Assembly (NCBI RefSeq): GCF_018449435.1
Contig: NZ_JAHCMU010000024.1
Span: 1-62,089, forward strand
DNA: 62,089 bases
Direction: 5' to 3'
DNA from: Flagellimonas sp. 389
Lineage (GTDB): Bacteria; Bacteroidota; Bacteroidia; Flavobacteriales; Flavobacteriaceae
A program made the translations under genes and the position numbers. Shown one piece after another: positions 9,962 to 18,437 of the stretch; position 1 is the stretch's first letter, and the number at the start of each line of letters is the position of its first letter. The notes under the pieces are model-generated. The model did no database searches and was not told the origin of the DNA. It saw only the letters and a list, made by a program, of their open reading frames with translations.

Positions 9962-10747
9962 TTGGTGAAATTAGTGAAATCCGTGTCTAACATATTCAAA
10001 TATTTTCTAAACCTGATTCCAAGACCATGGCTCATTAAAATCAGCTATTGGGTACGTCCGGTCATCGCTATACTATTAAAAGGAAAAAAATACACGGATC
10101 CCATTGACGGTAAAAGCTTTAGAACATTCCTCCCATATGGTTATGAAAATCCGAGAGAGAATGTTCTCGCTCCCTCTACCCTTTCCTTGGAAAGACATAG
10201 GCTCTTATGGTTGTTCCTAAAAAATGAAACAGATTTCTTTACAAAACCATTAAAGGTATTGCACTTTGCTCCCGAACAGGCATACCATAAAAGATTCAAG
10301 CAATTGTCGCACCTTGATTATACCACAACGGATTTGAATTCGCCTTTGGCGGAAGTAAAAGCGGATATCTGTAACCTTCCTTTCGATGAAAATTCTTTCG
10401 ATGTAATTCTTTGTAACCATGTTTTGGAACATATTCCCGATGACACCAAAGCAATACAAGAGTTGTACAGAGTAATGAAACCTGGAGGTTGGGGCATTTT
10501 TCAAATACCCCAAGATTTAAATATAGAAAAGACATTTACGGATGATTCGATTACTGACCGAAAAGAAAGAGCTCGAATTTTTGGGCAGTACGACCATGTT
10601 CGCATTTACGGCAGGGACTATTTTGATAAGTTGAGAAGTATAGGCTTTATAGTAGAAGAGGTCGATTATACAGAACAACTATCAAAAGAAGAGGTTGAAA
10701 AATATCGGTTGGCAAAAGGAGAGATCATTCCTTTGGTCAAGAAATAG
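9962..10747 (+). CDS. Class I SAM-dependent methyltransferase
   Basis: This up-to-261-residue protein has a basic, partly hydrophobic N-terminus (about 1-45) and then a Methyltransf_11/25 fold: a beta1 motif near VLHFAPEQAY, the acidic motif TTDLNSPLAEVKADI, and the post-motif CNHVLEHIPDDTKAIQEL with VMKPGGWGIFQIP. The substrate is unknown. There is no ATG in the first 120 residues in frame; candidate starts are TTG 9962 and GTG 9965, 9974 and 9983, all inside or touching the right arm of the GxxExxY repeat. The original start was probably displaced by the insertion. Its stop codon directly abuts the stop of apbE on the other strand. Confidence 0.82.
   Translation: MVKLVKSVSNIFKYFLNLIPRPWLIKISYWVRPVIAILLKGKKYTDPIDGKSFRTFLPYGYENPRENVLAPSTLSLERHRLLWLFLKNETDFFTKPLKVLHFAPEQAYHKRFKQLSHLDYTTTDLNSPLAEVKADICNLPFDENSFDVILCNHVLEHIPDDTKAIQELYRVMKPGGWGIFQIPQDLNIEKTFTDDSITDRKERARIFGQYDHVRIYGRDYFDKLRSIGFIVEEVDYTEQLSKEEVEKYRLAKGEIIPLVKK
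9967..9988 (-). repeat. Right arm of the GxxExxY inverted repeat
   Basis: Read on the minus strand it is AGACACGGATTT...ACTAATTTC, 21 of 22 identical to the left arm. It lies across the 5' end of the methyltransferase gene. Confidence 0.8.
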
Positions 10748-11758
10748 TTATTTAACAACGATTTCCTGAAAGCCCTTTGTCATGAAGTTGGTTGTATTGC
10801 CTTCATCATCCACATAAATAATAAAAGCCTCTAGTTCTTTATGCCTATCCAACAATTCAAGAGTAGCGTCTAAATCCATTGCCATAAATGCGGTAGCATA
10901 GGCATCAGCCTGTATGCAATATTCCGCTATTACTGTTGCAGATAATATATTCGAGTTTTTGGTGTAGCCCGTTTTAGGGTCTATCGTATGTACATATTTT
11001 TCCTTTGTTACAGGGTCTATCCTAAATTTTCTGTAATTACCGGATGAAGCCATAGCTGCATCTTTTAGCTCTATTACAGCCGCACCTCCCCTATTTGTCA
11101 AATCATTGGGGTCGTCGATAGCTACTTTCCAAGATTTTCCATTGAGAACATTGGTACCTTTTGCCAATATTTCTCCACCAACCTCGATCAAGTAATTATC
11201 GATCTCATTTTCCTCTAACATTCTTCCTAACCGGTCAATAGCATAACCTTTGGCAATAGCATTAAAATCAAACCTTATTTCTTGTTTGGTTTTCACTATT
11301 CTATAATCATGGGTAAGTCCAATTCTTTGAAACCCTACATACTGCATTAAACTATCGACCTTTGTGCTATCCAGCTCTATTTGCTCTCCAGGGCCAAAAC
11401 CCCATGCATCTGCTAAAACTCCAATGGTAGGGTCAAAATAGCCATCGGTCTCATAATGCACGGCTTTGCTCTGCATAAAAACATCTAGTAGCATCTGATC
11501 GATTACAAGTGTTGAATCTCCATCGTTTATTTTGGATATATCGGAATCTGGCAAATAGGTTGACATGGATTTATTGAAAACCTGAAAGACAGAATCTATT
11601 TCTTTTTGAAAATCCAATTTCTCTTGGGCAATGTAAATAATGGAATATGTGGTACCCAATGCATCGCCTATGTTTTGATTTTTTACGAAAGTGATATTCT
11701 TTTCACAACTAAAAATGATTAACGCAACACTGGCGAAAAGAGAAAAACGCTTCAACAT
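10748..11758 (-). CDS. apbE: FAD:protein FMN transferase (lipoprotein)
   Basis: ApbE takes FMN from FAD and links it to threonine in target proteins, here presumably NqrB and NqrC. The 336-residue protein has a lipoprotein signal (FASVALIIFSC, Cys18). The ApbE fold is recognisable from the N-terminal GTTYSI strand, the STYLPDSDIS motif, the FDFNAIAKGYAID motif that binds FAD and Mg2+, GGEILAKG, and the C-terminal HTIDPKTG and ADAYATAF motifs. The ATG overlaps the stop of the gene before it (TAATG), so translation is coupled. It is the last gene of the nqr block; its stop abuts that of the convergent methyltransferase. Confidence 0.95.
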   Translation of the reverse strand: MLKRFSLFASVALIIFSCEKNITFVKNQNIGDALGTTYSIIYIAQEKLDFQKEIDSVFQVFNKSMSTYLPDSDISKINDGDSTLVIDQMLLDVFMQSKAVHYETDGYFDPTIGVLADAWGFGPGEQIELDSTKVDSLMQYVGFQRIGLTHDYRIVKTKQEIRFDFNAIAKGYAIDRLGRMLEENEIDNYLIEVGGEILAKGTNVLNGKSWKVAIDDPNDLTNRGGAAVIELKDAAMASSGNYRKFRIDPVTKEKYVHTIDPKTGYTKNSNILSATVIAEYCIQADAYATAFMAMDLDATLELLDRHKELEAFIIYVDDEGNTTNFMTKGFQEIVVK

Positions 11759-12117
11759 TATATTTCTATTAATCCGTTATAATCAACAATATATTCTTCA
11801 TTCAAATACACAGGCAGCGTTTGATCGGAAGCATTGGAAAGACCAACTCCTGCAAAATAGGTTTTGGCCTCAAATTTGACCGCGTGGTTCTTTACCTTTT
11901 CCATTAACTCAACATCAAAAGTTTTGGGATCATTCGGATATTCCACATTGCGAACCACTATAAAATGAAGGTCTTTATCCTTAAGACAGACATATTGTGG
12001 ATTCTTTTTAGGTTTACTGTTAATGGCCATAAATTCAAAGCCATCAGTTTCCAATTGCCTTCCAACAATATTCATTGCTAAATTATGAAGCTCTTGCTCC
12101 GTTAGTATTCTTCTCAT
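11758..12117 (-). CDS. Small conserved protein of the nqr-apbE block, function unknown
   Basis: This is a soluble protein of 119 residues if it starts at ATG 12117 (MRRILTEQELHNLAMNIVG). A longer frame starts at 12168, but its extra residues would be read through a terminator hairpin, so I prefer 12117. The sequence has an N-terminal helix, a beta-rich middle (QYVCLKDKDLHFIVVRNV) and a helix VELMEKVKNHA; I recognise no domain. Orthologues are common between nqrF and apbE in Flavobacteriia and are sometimes labelled NqrF-related, but it has no iron-sulfur or flavin motif. It is coupled to apbE by a TAATG overlap. A role in Nqr maturation is a guess from context. Confidence 0.7.
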   Translation of the reverse strand: MRRILTEQELHNLAMNIVGRQLETDGFEFMAINSKPKKNPQYVCLKDKDLHFIVVRNVEYPNDPKTFDVELMEKVKNHAVKFEAKTYFAGVGLSNASDQTLPVYLNEEYIVDYNGLIEI

Positions 12118-12120
12118 TGC

Positions 12121-12154
12121 AATTAAAAAAACCGACACAAAAATGCATCGGTTT
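12121..12154 (-). terminator. Terminator or attenuator between nqrF and the apbE pair
   Basis: On the minus strand the arms AAACCGA and TCGGTTT (12154-12148 and 12135-12129) enclose a 12-base loop and are followed by a T run. It sits 54 bases after the nqrF stop and only 4 bases before the ATG of the next gene. A second weak hairpin (TCTCG/CGAGA) lies at 12170-12187. Confidence 0.7.
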
Positions 12155-12207
12155 ATAGTATTTAACACCTCTCGGTTACACTCGAGATAAGATTTGTTTT
12201 AAAAATT

Positions 12208-13518
12208 CTATCCACCAAAGTCATCAAACCTAATATGCTCATCAGGAATTCCGAAATCTTCACCCATTTTTTGGACTGCCTTGTTCATCAATGGTGGCCC
12301 ACAGAAGTAAAGCTCAATATCTTCTGGTGATTCGTGGTGATTTAAATAATTATCTATCACACAATTATGAATAAAACCTGTAAAACCATCTCCAGGGGCA
12401 TCTATATCCTCTTTAACCTTCCAATTATCTTCTTCCATAGGCTCCGAAAGTGCCATATAGAACTTGAAATTTGGAAATTCCTCTTCCAATTGCTTGAAGT
12501 GGTCTATGTAAAATAGTTCTCTTTTGGAACGACCTCCATACCAATAGGTAACTTTCCTATTCGTCTTTAACGTTTTGAACAAGTGATACAAATGAGAACG
12601 CATTGGTGCCATTCCAGCTCCACCACCTACATAAAGCATTTCTGATTCTGACTCATTGATGAAAAATTCACCAAAAGGTCCAGATATGGTTACAGGGTCA
12701 CCTTCTTTCAATCCAAAAATATAAGAGGAAGCCACACCGGGATTCACATCCATCCATCCGTTTTTAGAACGATCCCACGGCGGAGTCGCAATACGTACAT
12801 TCAACATGATTTCCCTTCCTTCTGCAGGATAAGAGGCCATAGAATAGGCACGTTCGACCGTCTCCGGGTTTTTCATGACCAAAGGCCATAGATTAAATTT
12901 GTCCCACTCGGCCTTAAACTTATCTGGTGTATCATGTTCTTCGGGATGGGCAGTTATATCGATATCTGCATATTTGACTTCGCATGGTGGAATTTCAATC
13001 TGGATATACCCACCAGCTTTATAGTTCATCTCTTCTGGAATCTCTACTACAAATTCTTTGATGAAAGAAGCCACATTATAATTACGGACAACTTTTGCGT
13101 CCCATTTCTTAATTCCAAATACTTCTTCTGGAATACTGATTTCCATGTCTTGCTTTACTTTCACTTGACATGCCAATCGAGCACCATGTTGCAATTCTTT
13201 TCTAGAGAAATGAGGTGTTTCCGTAGGCAGTGCTTCCCCGCCCCCTGATAAGACGTGACACTCACACTGAATACAGGTTCCACCACCACCACATGCAGAT
13301 GGTAAAAATACTTTTTGGTTTCCCAAGGTAGTCAGTAACGTACTCCCAGAAGCAACTTCAATTTTCTTTTCACCATTAATGGTCAATGTAACTGGACCAG
13401 ATGGAGATAATTTCTCCTTTGTAAACAGCAAGACTGCTACTAAAAGCAATAATAAAATCAGAAATGAAACTACCGTGATTAAAATAGTACCTCCTGTACT
13501 TGTAGCTAATATGATCAT
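12208..13518 (-). CDS. nqrF: Na+-translocating NADH:quinone reductase subunit F
   Basis: NqrF accepts electrons from NADH and passes them through FAD and a 2Fe-2S centre into the sodium pump. The 436-residue protein has an N-terminal membrane helix (about 10-33). A plant-type ferredoxin domain follows with Cys76, Cys82, Cys85 and Cys117, then an FAD domain (RAYSMASYP) and an NADH domain (GGGAGMAPMRSH, FCGPPLMN). It ends FDDFGG as usual. Its ATG overlaps the nqrE stop (TAATG). It is the last subunit gene; a terminator hairpin follows before the two accessory genes. Confidence 0.97.
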   Translation of the reverse strand: MIILATSTGGTILITVVSFLILLLLLVAVLLFTKEKLSPSGPVTLTINGEKKIEVASGSTLLTTLGNQKVFLPSACGGGGTCIQCECHVLSGGGEALPTETPHFSRKELQHGARLACQVKVKQDMEISIPEEVFGIKKWDAKVVRNYNVASFIKEFVVEIPEEMNYKAGGYIQIEIPPCEVKYADIDITAHPEEHDTPDKFKAEWDKFNLWPLVMKNPETVERAYSMASYPAEGREIMLNVRIATPPWDRSKNGWMDVNPGVASSYIFGLKEGDPVTISGPFGEFFINESESEMLYVGGGAGMAPMRSHLYHLFKTLKTNRKVTYWYGGRSKRELFYIDHFKQLEEEFPNFKFYMALSEPMEEDNWKVKEDIDAPGDGFTGFIHNCVIDNYLNHHESPEDIELYFCGPPLMNKAVQKMGEDFGIPDEHIRFDDFGG

Positions 13519-14258
13519 TATTCGTTTATTACATCGTTATAAGAGACTGCTTTTTCCTCATCTTCAATCCCTTTTTCAATTTCTTTTTCCTTAATCTTTT
13601 CAGCAGTGTTAGGTGCTGTTTGTTCAGGTGGATCGTTGTCACCTGTCAACATGCCACCAAAACTCTGAAAGCCGATACCCATTAATCCTGTTATGATGAA
13701 TGTAATACCCAACCCACGTAATGGGGCAGGCACATTGGAATATCTTATTTTTTCTCGAATAGCAGCTATTGCCAAAATAGCTAAAAACCAACCTATACCT
13801 GAGCTTATACCATAGTTTAAAGCTAATCCTAGAGTAGGTATTTCACGAGCTTGCATGAAAAGTGATCCTCCAAGAATTGCACAGTTTACAGCTATTAACG
13901 GTAAAAAGATTCCTAAAGAATTATATAACGAAGGAGAGAATTTCTCTACGATAATCTCAACCAATTGCACCATTGTGGCTATAGTTGCGATAAAAAGAAT
14001 GAAAGATAAAAAACTTAAGTTGTAGTCTGCATATTCAGGCCCTAACCAAGCTAAGGCCCCATCCTGCAATAAGTATTGGTCCAACAACCAATTCAATGGT
14101 ACTGTCACCGCCAAAACAAAGATTACAGCGGCTCCCAATCCTACTGCGGTAGCAACTTTTTTGGATACTGCCAAATAGGAACACATTCCCAAGAACACGG
14201 CAAAAACCATGTTATCAATGAAAATAGATTTGAAAAATAATTCTAAATGCTCTAACAT
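13518..14258 (-). CDS. nqrE: Na+-translocating NADH:quinone reductase subunit E
   Basis: This integral membrane subunit has six helices in the first 200 residues (start MLEHLELFFKSIFIDNMVFA, conserved SYLAVSKKV, CAILGGSLFM). Together with NqrD it forms the inverted pair that holds an iron-sulfur centre. The 246-residue protein is about 45 residues longer than the usual form of about 200. The extra C-terminus, after GFQSFGGM, is hydrophilic and highly charged (EKIKEKEIEKG), with no helix-forming hydrophobic part. It follows nqrD by 12 bases and overlaps nqrF by one. Confidence 0.95.
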   Translation of the reverse strand: MLEHLELFFKSIFIDNMVFAVFLGMCSYLAVSKKVATAVGLGAAVIFVLAVTVPLNWLLDQYLLQDGALAWLGPEYADYNLSFLSFILFIATIATMVQLVEIIVEKFSPSLYNSLGIFLPLIAVNCAILGGSLFMQAREIPTLGLALNYGISSGIGWFLAILAIAAIREKIRYSNVPAPLRGLGITFIITGLMGIGFQSFGGMLTGDNDPPEQTAPNTAEKIKEKEIEKGIEDEEKAVSYNDVINE

Positions 14259-14270
14259 AGTTTAATTCTT

Positions 14271-14918
14271 TTATGCTTCTTCAATCAACGCTTTATTTCT
14301 GGAACGTTGCACCCAAATTATAATTCCAACTACTATCAATGCTGCCGGTGGTATAATCATAAAACCATTGTTTTCGTACCCAATCGCATATAAACCAGTT
14401 TTAGCGATAGGATCTCCAAGTACAGGCATTCCAAAAAGAGTACCTGAACCCAATAATTCACGGAAAAAACCAACCATAATTAATATCACCCCATAACCGA
14501 GTGCGTTACCTATACCATCCAAGAATGATCTCCAGGGTCCATTACCCAAAGCAAAAGCTTCAAATCGACCCATAATAATACAGTTTGTAATAATCAAACC
14601 AATGAAAGCACCAAGGGTCTTGCTCAGCTCGTATGCGAAGGCCTTTAGTACTTGGTCCACCATGATTACCAATGTGGCAACCACTACTAGCTGCACAATG
14701 ATTCTAATTTTTGATGGAATTACATTTCGCAATAAAGAAATTACTACGTTACCAACACCCATTACAAAAATTACTGAGATAGCCATAACTACTGAAGCCT
14801 GTAGCTCAGCGGTAATCGCTAAAGCTGAACAAATACCCAATACTTGAATTGTAATGGGGTTATTATCCGCTAAAGGATCTAATATTAGATTTGTATCTTT
14901 TTTTGAAAGTATTGCCAT
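14271..14918 (-). CDS. nqrD: Na+-translocating NADH:quinone reductase subunit D
   Basis: This 215-residue multi-helix membrane subunit is the partner of NqrE. Family marks include the N-terminal LADNNPITIQVLGICSALAI stretch, the conserved GLIITNCIIMGR motif carrying the iron-sulfur ligand Cys, and the NGPWRSFLDGIGNALGYG motif. The length is normal. It starts one base after the nqrC stop, so translation is tightly linked. Confidence 0.96.
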   Translation of the reverse strand: MAILSKKDTNLILDPLADNNPITIQVLGICSALAITAELQASVVMAISVIFVMGVGNVVISLLRNVIPSKIRIIVQLVVVATLVIMVDQVLKAFAYELSKTLGAFIGLIITNCIIMGRFEAFALGNGPWRSFLDGIGNALGYGVILIMVGFFRELLGSGTLFGMPVLGDPIAKTGLYAIGYENNGFMIIPPAALIVVGIIIWVQRSRNKALIEEA

Positions 14919-14919
14919 C

Positions 14920-15672
14920 TTAATTATTTATGACTGTTTGTAAATAAGGCTTATATAGGGAAAGACTCTCTTTGATCATGGCACTAACTCCATTACCTGT
15001 AATTGTAGCGCCTGCCAATGCATCTACCTCATAATCTTGCTTGTTTTCATTCAAAGGATCGTTGTTACCCTTCGCTACCGTAACACCCTTAAATTGATTT
15101 CCGTCCATAACGTATTCACCGTTAAAGTCATCCATGAAATAGCGGAGTTTGATGTTTGCTCCCAATCCTGCAGTTTCACCTTTGTGATCAAAATAAACCC
15201 CTTGAATTACCATGTTTTCATCCAGAGAAACGAATCCCCATATGGCATCCCAAAGTCCTTTACCATACATGGGCAATATGTAAGATTTCTTCCCATCTTT
15301 TTCTCCAATGAAAAAAGGAAGCTCTGCATCTTTTCCACTTTTCATTGCTGCAATTTGTTTTTTCACATCTAGAAGATAAGCTTCTTCTTTAGGTTTTACC
15401 TCTCCATTATTATCCAGAACATATTGCTCTTTAATATATTTTGAAAACTCTGCTTCTACGGCATTTGTGGGAATAAAATTTACACCACTGTCTTCTGTAT
15501 TTTCATTTACGCCCATAGCGTAAAGGATATTTTGTTGCTTTGCGAACCGCTCATTTTCATCGATTCTTGGTCGTAATCCAGATGCAAAAGATGCTAAAAT
15601 CGCTCCCACAACAACCACCATTATTGAAGCAAAAATTACGGTATATCCGTTTTTATCGGTATTGATTGCCAT
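14920..15672 (-). CDS. nqrC: Na+-translocating NADH:quinone reductase subunit C
   Basis: NqrC is a periplasmic-facing subunit with one N-terminal helix (about 9-31) and a soluble domain that carries covalent FMN. The flavinylation motif D217-A-L-A-G-A-T223 is intact, Thr223 being the expected attachment site for ApbE. The substrate strands GKGLWDAIWGFV and GETAGLGANI are typical of FMN-binding domains. The length of 250 is normal. It lies one base after nqrB and one before nqrD. Confidence 0.96.
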   Translation of the reverse strand: MAINTDKNGYTVIFASIMVVVVGAILASFASGLRPRIDENERFAKQQNILYAMGVNENTEDSGVNFIPTNAVEAEFSKYIKEQYVLDNNGEVKPKEEAYLLDVKKQIAAMKSGKDAELPFFIGEKDGKKSYILPMYGKGLWDAIWGFVSLDENMVIQGVYFDHKGETAGLGANIKLRYFMDDFNGEYVMDGNQFKGVTVAKGNNDPLNENKQDYEVDALAGATITGNGVSAMIKESLSLYKPYLQTVINN

Positions 15673-15673
15673 A

Positions 15674-16933
15674 CTATACTGTTTCTACTTTTAATTCTTC
15701 GGCCTTACCATCACTAGGTTTTGGTAAAATAGTTGCATTTTTCATCCTCTTCATTCTTCCCTTAACATTACCCCTAACAACATAATGGTCTATGGTAGGT
15801 GCAAAGACGTTCATCAGTAATATTGCCAAGAATACACCTTCAGGATATCCTGGATTGAATACACGTATCATTACCGACAAAAAACCTATCAAAAACCCAT
15901 AAATCCATTTTCCTTTATTGGTTTGGGAACCTGTTACTGGGTCAGTGGCCATATAGACAATTCCAAAAGCCAAACCACCAACTATAAGGTGTTTCCAGAA
16001 ATCGAATTGCATCAAACCATAAAACTTGCTGTATTCTGGAATCCATCCCGCATCAACAATTCCGTTAAAAATCAATCCCATAGCTAGGGAACCTGCAACA
16101 GCACTTACCATGATTCTCCAGCTTGCAATCTTGGTGAAAATCAAGAACAATCCTCCAAGAAGAATCAAAAAAGTAGATGTTTCACCTACAGATCCCGGAA
16201 TAAAACCGAAAAACATATCTGAAAGTGAGTATGAAAACTCAGATGTATTGCCTTGAGCTAAATACCCTAAAATGGTTTCACCAGAAATAGCATCAGCAGT
16301 TCCAGCACGTTCAACCCCTTCATGAACCCAAACTTTGTCACCGCTCATCCACGTTGGATATGCAAAAAACAGAAAGGCACGAATGGTAAGTGCAGGATTT
16401 AAAATGTTCATACCTGTTCCACCAAATACTTCTTTACCTATTACAACTCCAAAGATTACGGCGACAGCCAACATCCAAAGCGGAGTATCGATTGGTACGA
16501 TCAATGGAACCAACATCCCTGTGACCAAATAGCCTTCTTCAACTTCATGTCCCTTAATAACCGCAAATACAAACTCAACGGCCAAACCAACCCCATAGGA
16601 AACAATAACCAAGGGCAATACTGTAATGGCACCCAACCAAAAGTTGTCCCAAGTAATAAAGTGCTCAAGAACAGAAAAATCAGCAGGAAATCCATTAACA
16701 GCAGAATAGTGCTGATAGCCCGCATTGAAAATACCGAACAACAAACATGGCACCAAGGCCAAGATTACGGTATTCATTGTACGTTTTAAATCATCGACCG
16801 CCCTAACGTGGCCACCTGAATGGGTTGTTTCGTTCGGTGTGTATAAAAAAGTGTGAATCGCATTGAAAGCCGGAGCCATTTTCTTGCCCTGATACTTTAA
16901 CTTTATTTGGTGTAATTTATCTTTCATACCCAT
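15674..16933 (-). CDS. nqrB: Na+-translocating NADH:quinone reductase subunit B
   Basis: This main membrane subunit forms the sodium path and carries a second covalent FMN plus riboflavin. The 419-residue protein has about ten helices; the family motifs GKEVFGGTGMNILNPAL and FGIVYMATDPVTG are present. The predicted flavinylation site reads D214-A-I-S-G-E-T220, where the usual motif has Ala before the Thr (S-G-A-T). The Thr itself is kept, so FMN attachment is still plausible. It starts 2 bases after the nqrA stop. Confidence 0.96.
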   Translation of the reverse strand: MGMKDKLHQIKLKYQGKKMAPAFNAIHTFLYTPNETTHSGGHVRAVDDLKRTMNTVILALVPCLLFGIFNAGYQHYSAVNGFPADFSVLEHFITWDNFWLGAITVLPLVIVSYGVGLAVEFVFAVIKGHEVEEGYLVTGMLVPLIVPIDTPLWMLAVAVIFGVVIGKEVFGGTGMNILNPALTIRAFLFFAYPTWMSGDKVWVHEGVERAGTADAISGETILGYLAQGNTSEFSYSLSDMFFGFIPGSVGETSTFLILLGGLFLIFTKIASWRIMVSAVAGSLAMGLIFNGIVDAGWIPEYSKFYGLMQFDFWKHLIVGGLAFGIVYMATDPVTGSQTNKGKWIYGFLIGFLSVMIRVFNPGYPEGVFLAILLMNVFAPTIDHYVVRGNVKGRMKRMKNATILPKPSDGKAEELKVETV

Positions 16934-16935
16934 GA

Positions 16936-18288
16936 TTATCCAATTTCTTGATACATTAAATCGAGTCCTTCCCTAATTATCTGTTGGTGCGGTTGTTTCG
17001 AAATACAAATAAACTCCGTTAAGGCAAAATCCTCTGGAGCTACTTCATACATTCCCAATTGTTCCATTTCATCCAAATCCTTGACCATGCAGGCCTTTAA
17101 CAATTGTAATGGATAAATGTCCAATGGAAAAACTTCCTCATAACGCCCCGTAACAACAAACGCTCTATGTTCTCCATTCGTATTTGTGTCCAAGTCATAT
17201 TGTTTCTTAGGCTGCATCCATGAGAAAGTGAGTGCCCTAGTGGAAGAAATTTTATTAAAAACAGGCTTGTTCCAGCCAAAGAATTCATAGTCGTCTCCTT
17301 CGGGAATGGCCGTTACCGTATTATTATAAAATCCAAGATGGCCTTCAGGGGTGGTTTTTGAACCTGTAAGAACATCTCCGTTTATCAATCTAAATTTATC
17401 TTGGTTCACACCACTGGCATATAGAAAAGTAGATATCTCAGCACCTATTTTTGTAGTATAATATTTTGGTGTTTTTACTGAAGATCCAGATAATGCCACA
17501 ATGCGCTGTGCATTGAATTTGCCTGTCAAAAGATATTCCCCTATGATAACAAGATCTTGTGGAGCTACTGTCCAGACAACCTCACCTTTGTTTACAGGGT
17601 CAATTTTGTTGATTTGTGTTCCAACAAGTCCTGCAGGGTGAGGCCCAGAAACCTTATGTATGGTAATTCCATTAATATTGGCAAATGGTGATGTAGACGT
17701 ATTACCAACAGAAACATGAATAGCTCCAGGTGTCATTTTGCCCAAAGCAGTAATCGCTGCCTGCAGCTCTGCTTCTTTTCCCTTTAACACGTAATCTGCA
17801 TCAGCCGCTAAAGGTGCTGTAGTGTAAGCAGAAATAAAAATAGCTTTGGGAGTGGAGTCAGGGTCAGCTACGATATCATAGGGTCGTTGTTTTATAAAAG
17901 GCCAACAACCTGAATTTAAAAGTGTTTTTCTAATGGATTCCCCATCCATAGCATTCAAATCAGCAACTTGCGCCGAATGATAACTTTGTTCTTTATCGGC
18001 TAAAATCTTAATAGTCAAGATTCTCCTGCGCGCACCTCTTACGATTTCGACCAGCTCTCCACTTACGGGAGAAACAAAGAGCATGTCCTCATTGTTCTTA
18101 TTGTAAAACAATGGCTCTCCAGCTTTCACTTCAGCTCCCTGTTTTAACAACATCTTGGGGGTTATGCTATGAAAATCATCGAGGTTGAGCGCATAAACAT
18201 TGCTCGATGGAGCTTTAGATGTGGTTTGCTCAGCAGCTCCAACAAGATTGATATTTAAACCCTTTTTAATACGGATGTCTTTGGACAT
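16936..18288 (-). CDS. nqrA: Na+-translocating NADH:quinone reductase subunit A
   Basis: This 450-residue cytoplasmic subunit is linked to quinone binding. The start (SKDIRIKKGLNINLVG), the VKAGEPLFYNKN stretch and the HPAGLVGTQI motif are typical. It is the first gene of a block of eight minus-strand genes with gaps of 1-12 bases up to nqrF. It has a good promoter at 18321-18353. Nqr is the usual respiratory complex in marine Flavobacteriia. Confidence 0.96.
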   Translation of the reverse strand: MSKDIRIKKGLNINLVGAAEQTTSKAPSSNVYALNLDDFHSITPKMLLKQGAEVKAGEPLFYNKNNEDMLFVSPVSGELVEIVRGARRRILTIKILADKEQSYHSAQVADLNAMDGESIRKTLLNSGCWPFIKQRPYDIVADPDSTPKAIFISAYTTAPLAADADYVLKGKEAELQAAITALGKMTPGAIHVSVGNTSTSPFANINGITIHKVSGPHPAGLVGTQINKIDPVNKGEVVWTVAPQDLVIIGEYLLTGKFNAQRIVALSGSSVKTPKYYTTKIGAEISTFLYASGVNQDKFRLINGDVLTGSKTTPEGHLGFYNNTVTAIPEGDDYEFFGWNKPVFNKISSTRALTFSWMQPKKQYDLDTNTNGEHRAFVVTGRYEEVFPLDIYPLQLLKACMVKDLDEMEQLGMYEVAPEDFALTEFICISKQPHQQIIREGLDLMYQEIG

Positions 18289-18320
18289 GTTAGTGTGCCT
18301 TTGGTTAACAAAATTGGTCG

Positions 18321-18353
18321 CAAATTTACTACTAAAAGCACATAAAATACAAA
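18321..18353 (-). promoter_or_regulatory. Promoter of the nqr operon
   Basis: On the minus strand, TTTG (18353-18350) and TAAATTTG (18328-18321) are 21 bases apart, matching the -33/-7 pair of Bacteroidota. The predicted transcript start is near 18315, about 27 bases before nqrA. Confidence 0.55.
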
Positions 18354-18388
18354 TATTAACTAGAATTTTGGGATTACATCGGGCTAAA

Positions 18389-18418
18389 TTTGTTGGGCAT
18401 ACTTTTTGTTTACCTTTA
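18389..18418 (+). promoter_or_regulatory. Promoter of the T9SS plug gene
   Basis: TTTG at 18389-18392 and TACCTTTA at 18411-18418 are 18 bases apart, close to TTTG-N-TAnnTTTG. The ATG follows at 18438. Confidence 0.45.
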
Positions 18419-18437
18419 CCCCAAAATTACGCCCTAA

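Larger units (their letters stand above)
9552..9988. mobile_element. Inverted-repeat-flanked GxxExxY cassette
   Basis: A 437-base segment is bounded by the inverted arms 9552-9573 and 9967-9988, which match at 21 of 22 positions. It encloses a single gene of the GxxExxY family. The left arm contains the stop codon of map and the right arm contains possible start codons of the methyltransferase gene, so the segment looks inserted between two formerly adjacent genes. No transposase and no clear target duplication are visible. That it is mobile is inference; the repeat itself is directly seen. Confidence 0.5.

Noticed and set aside
12118..12168. Longer start for the small nqr-linked gene at 12168
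   Set aside because: The added codons would be read through the terminator hairpin and are not typical of the family.
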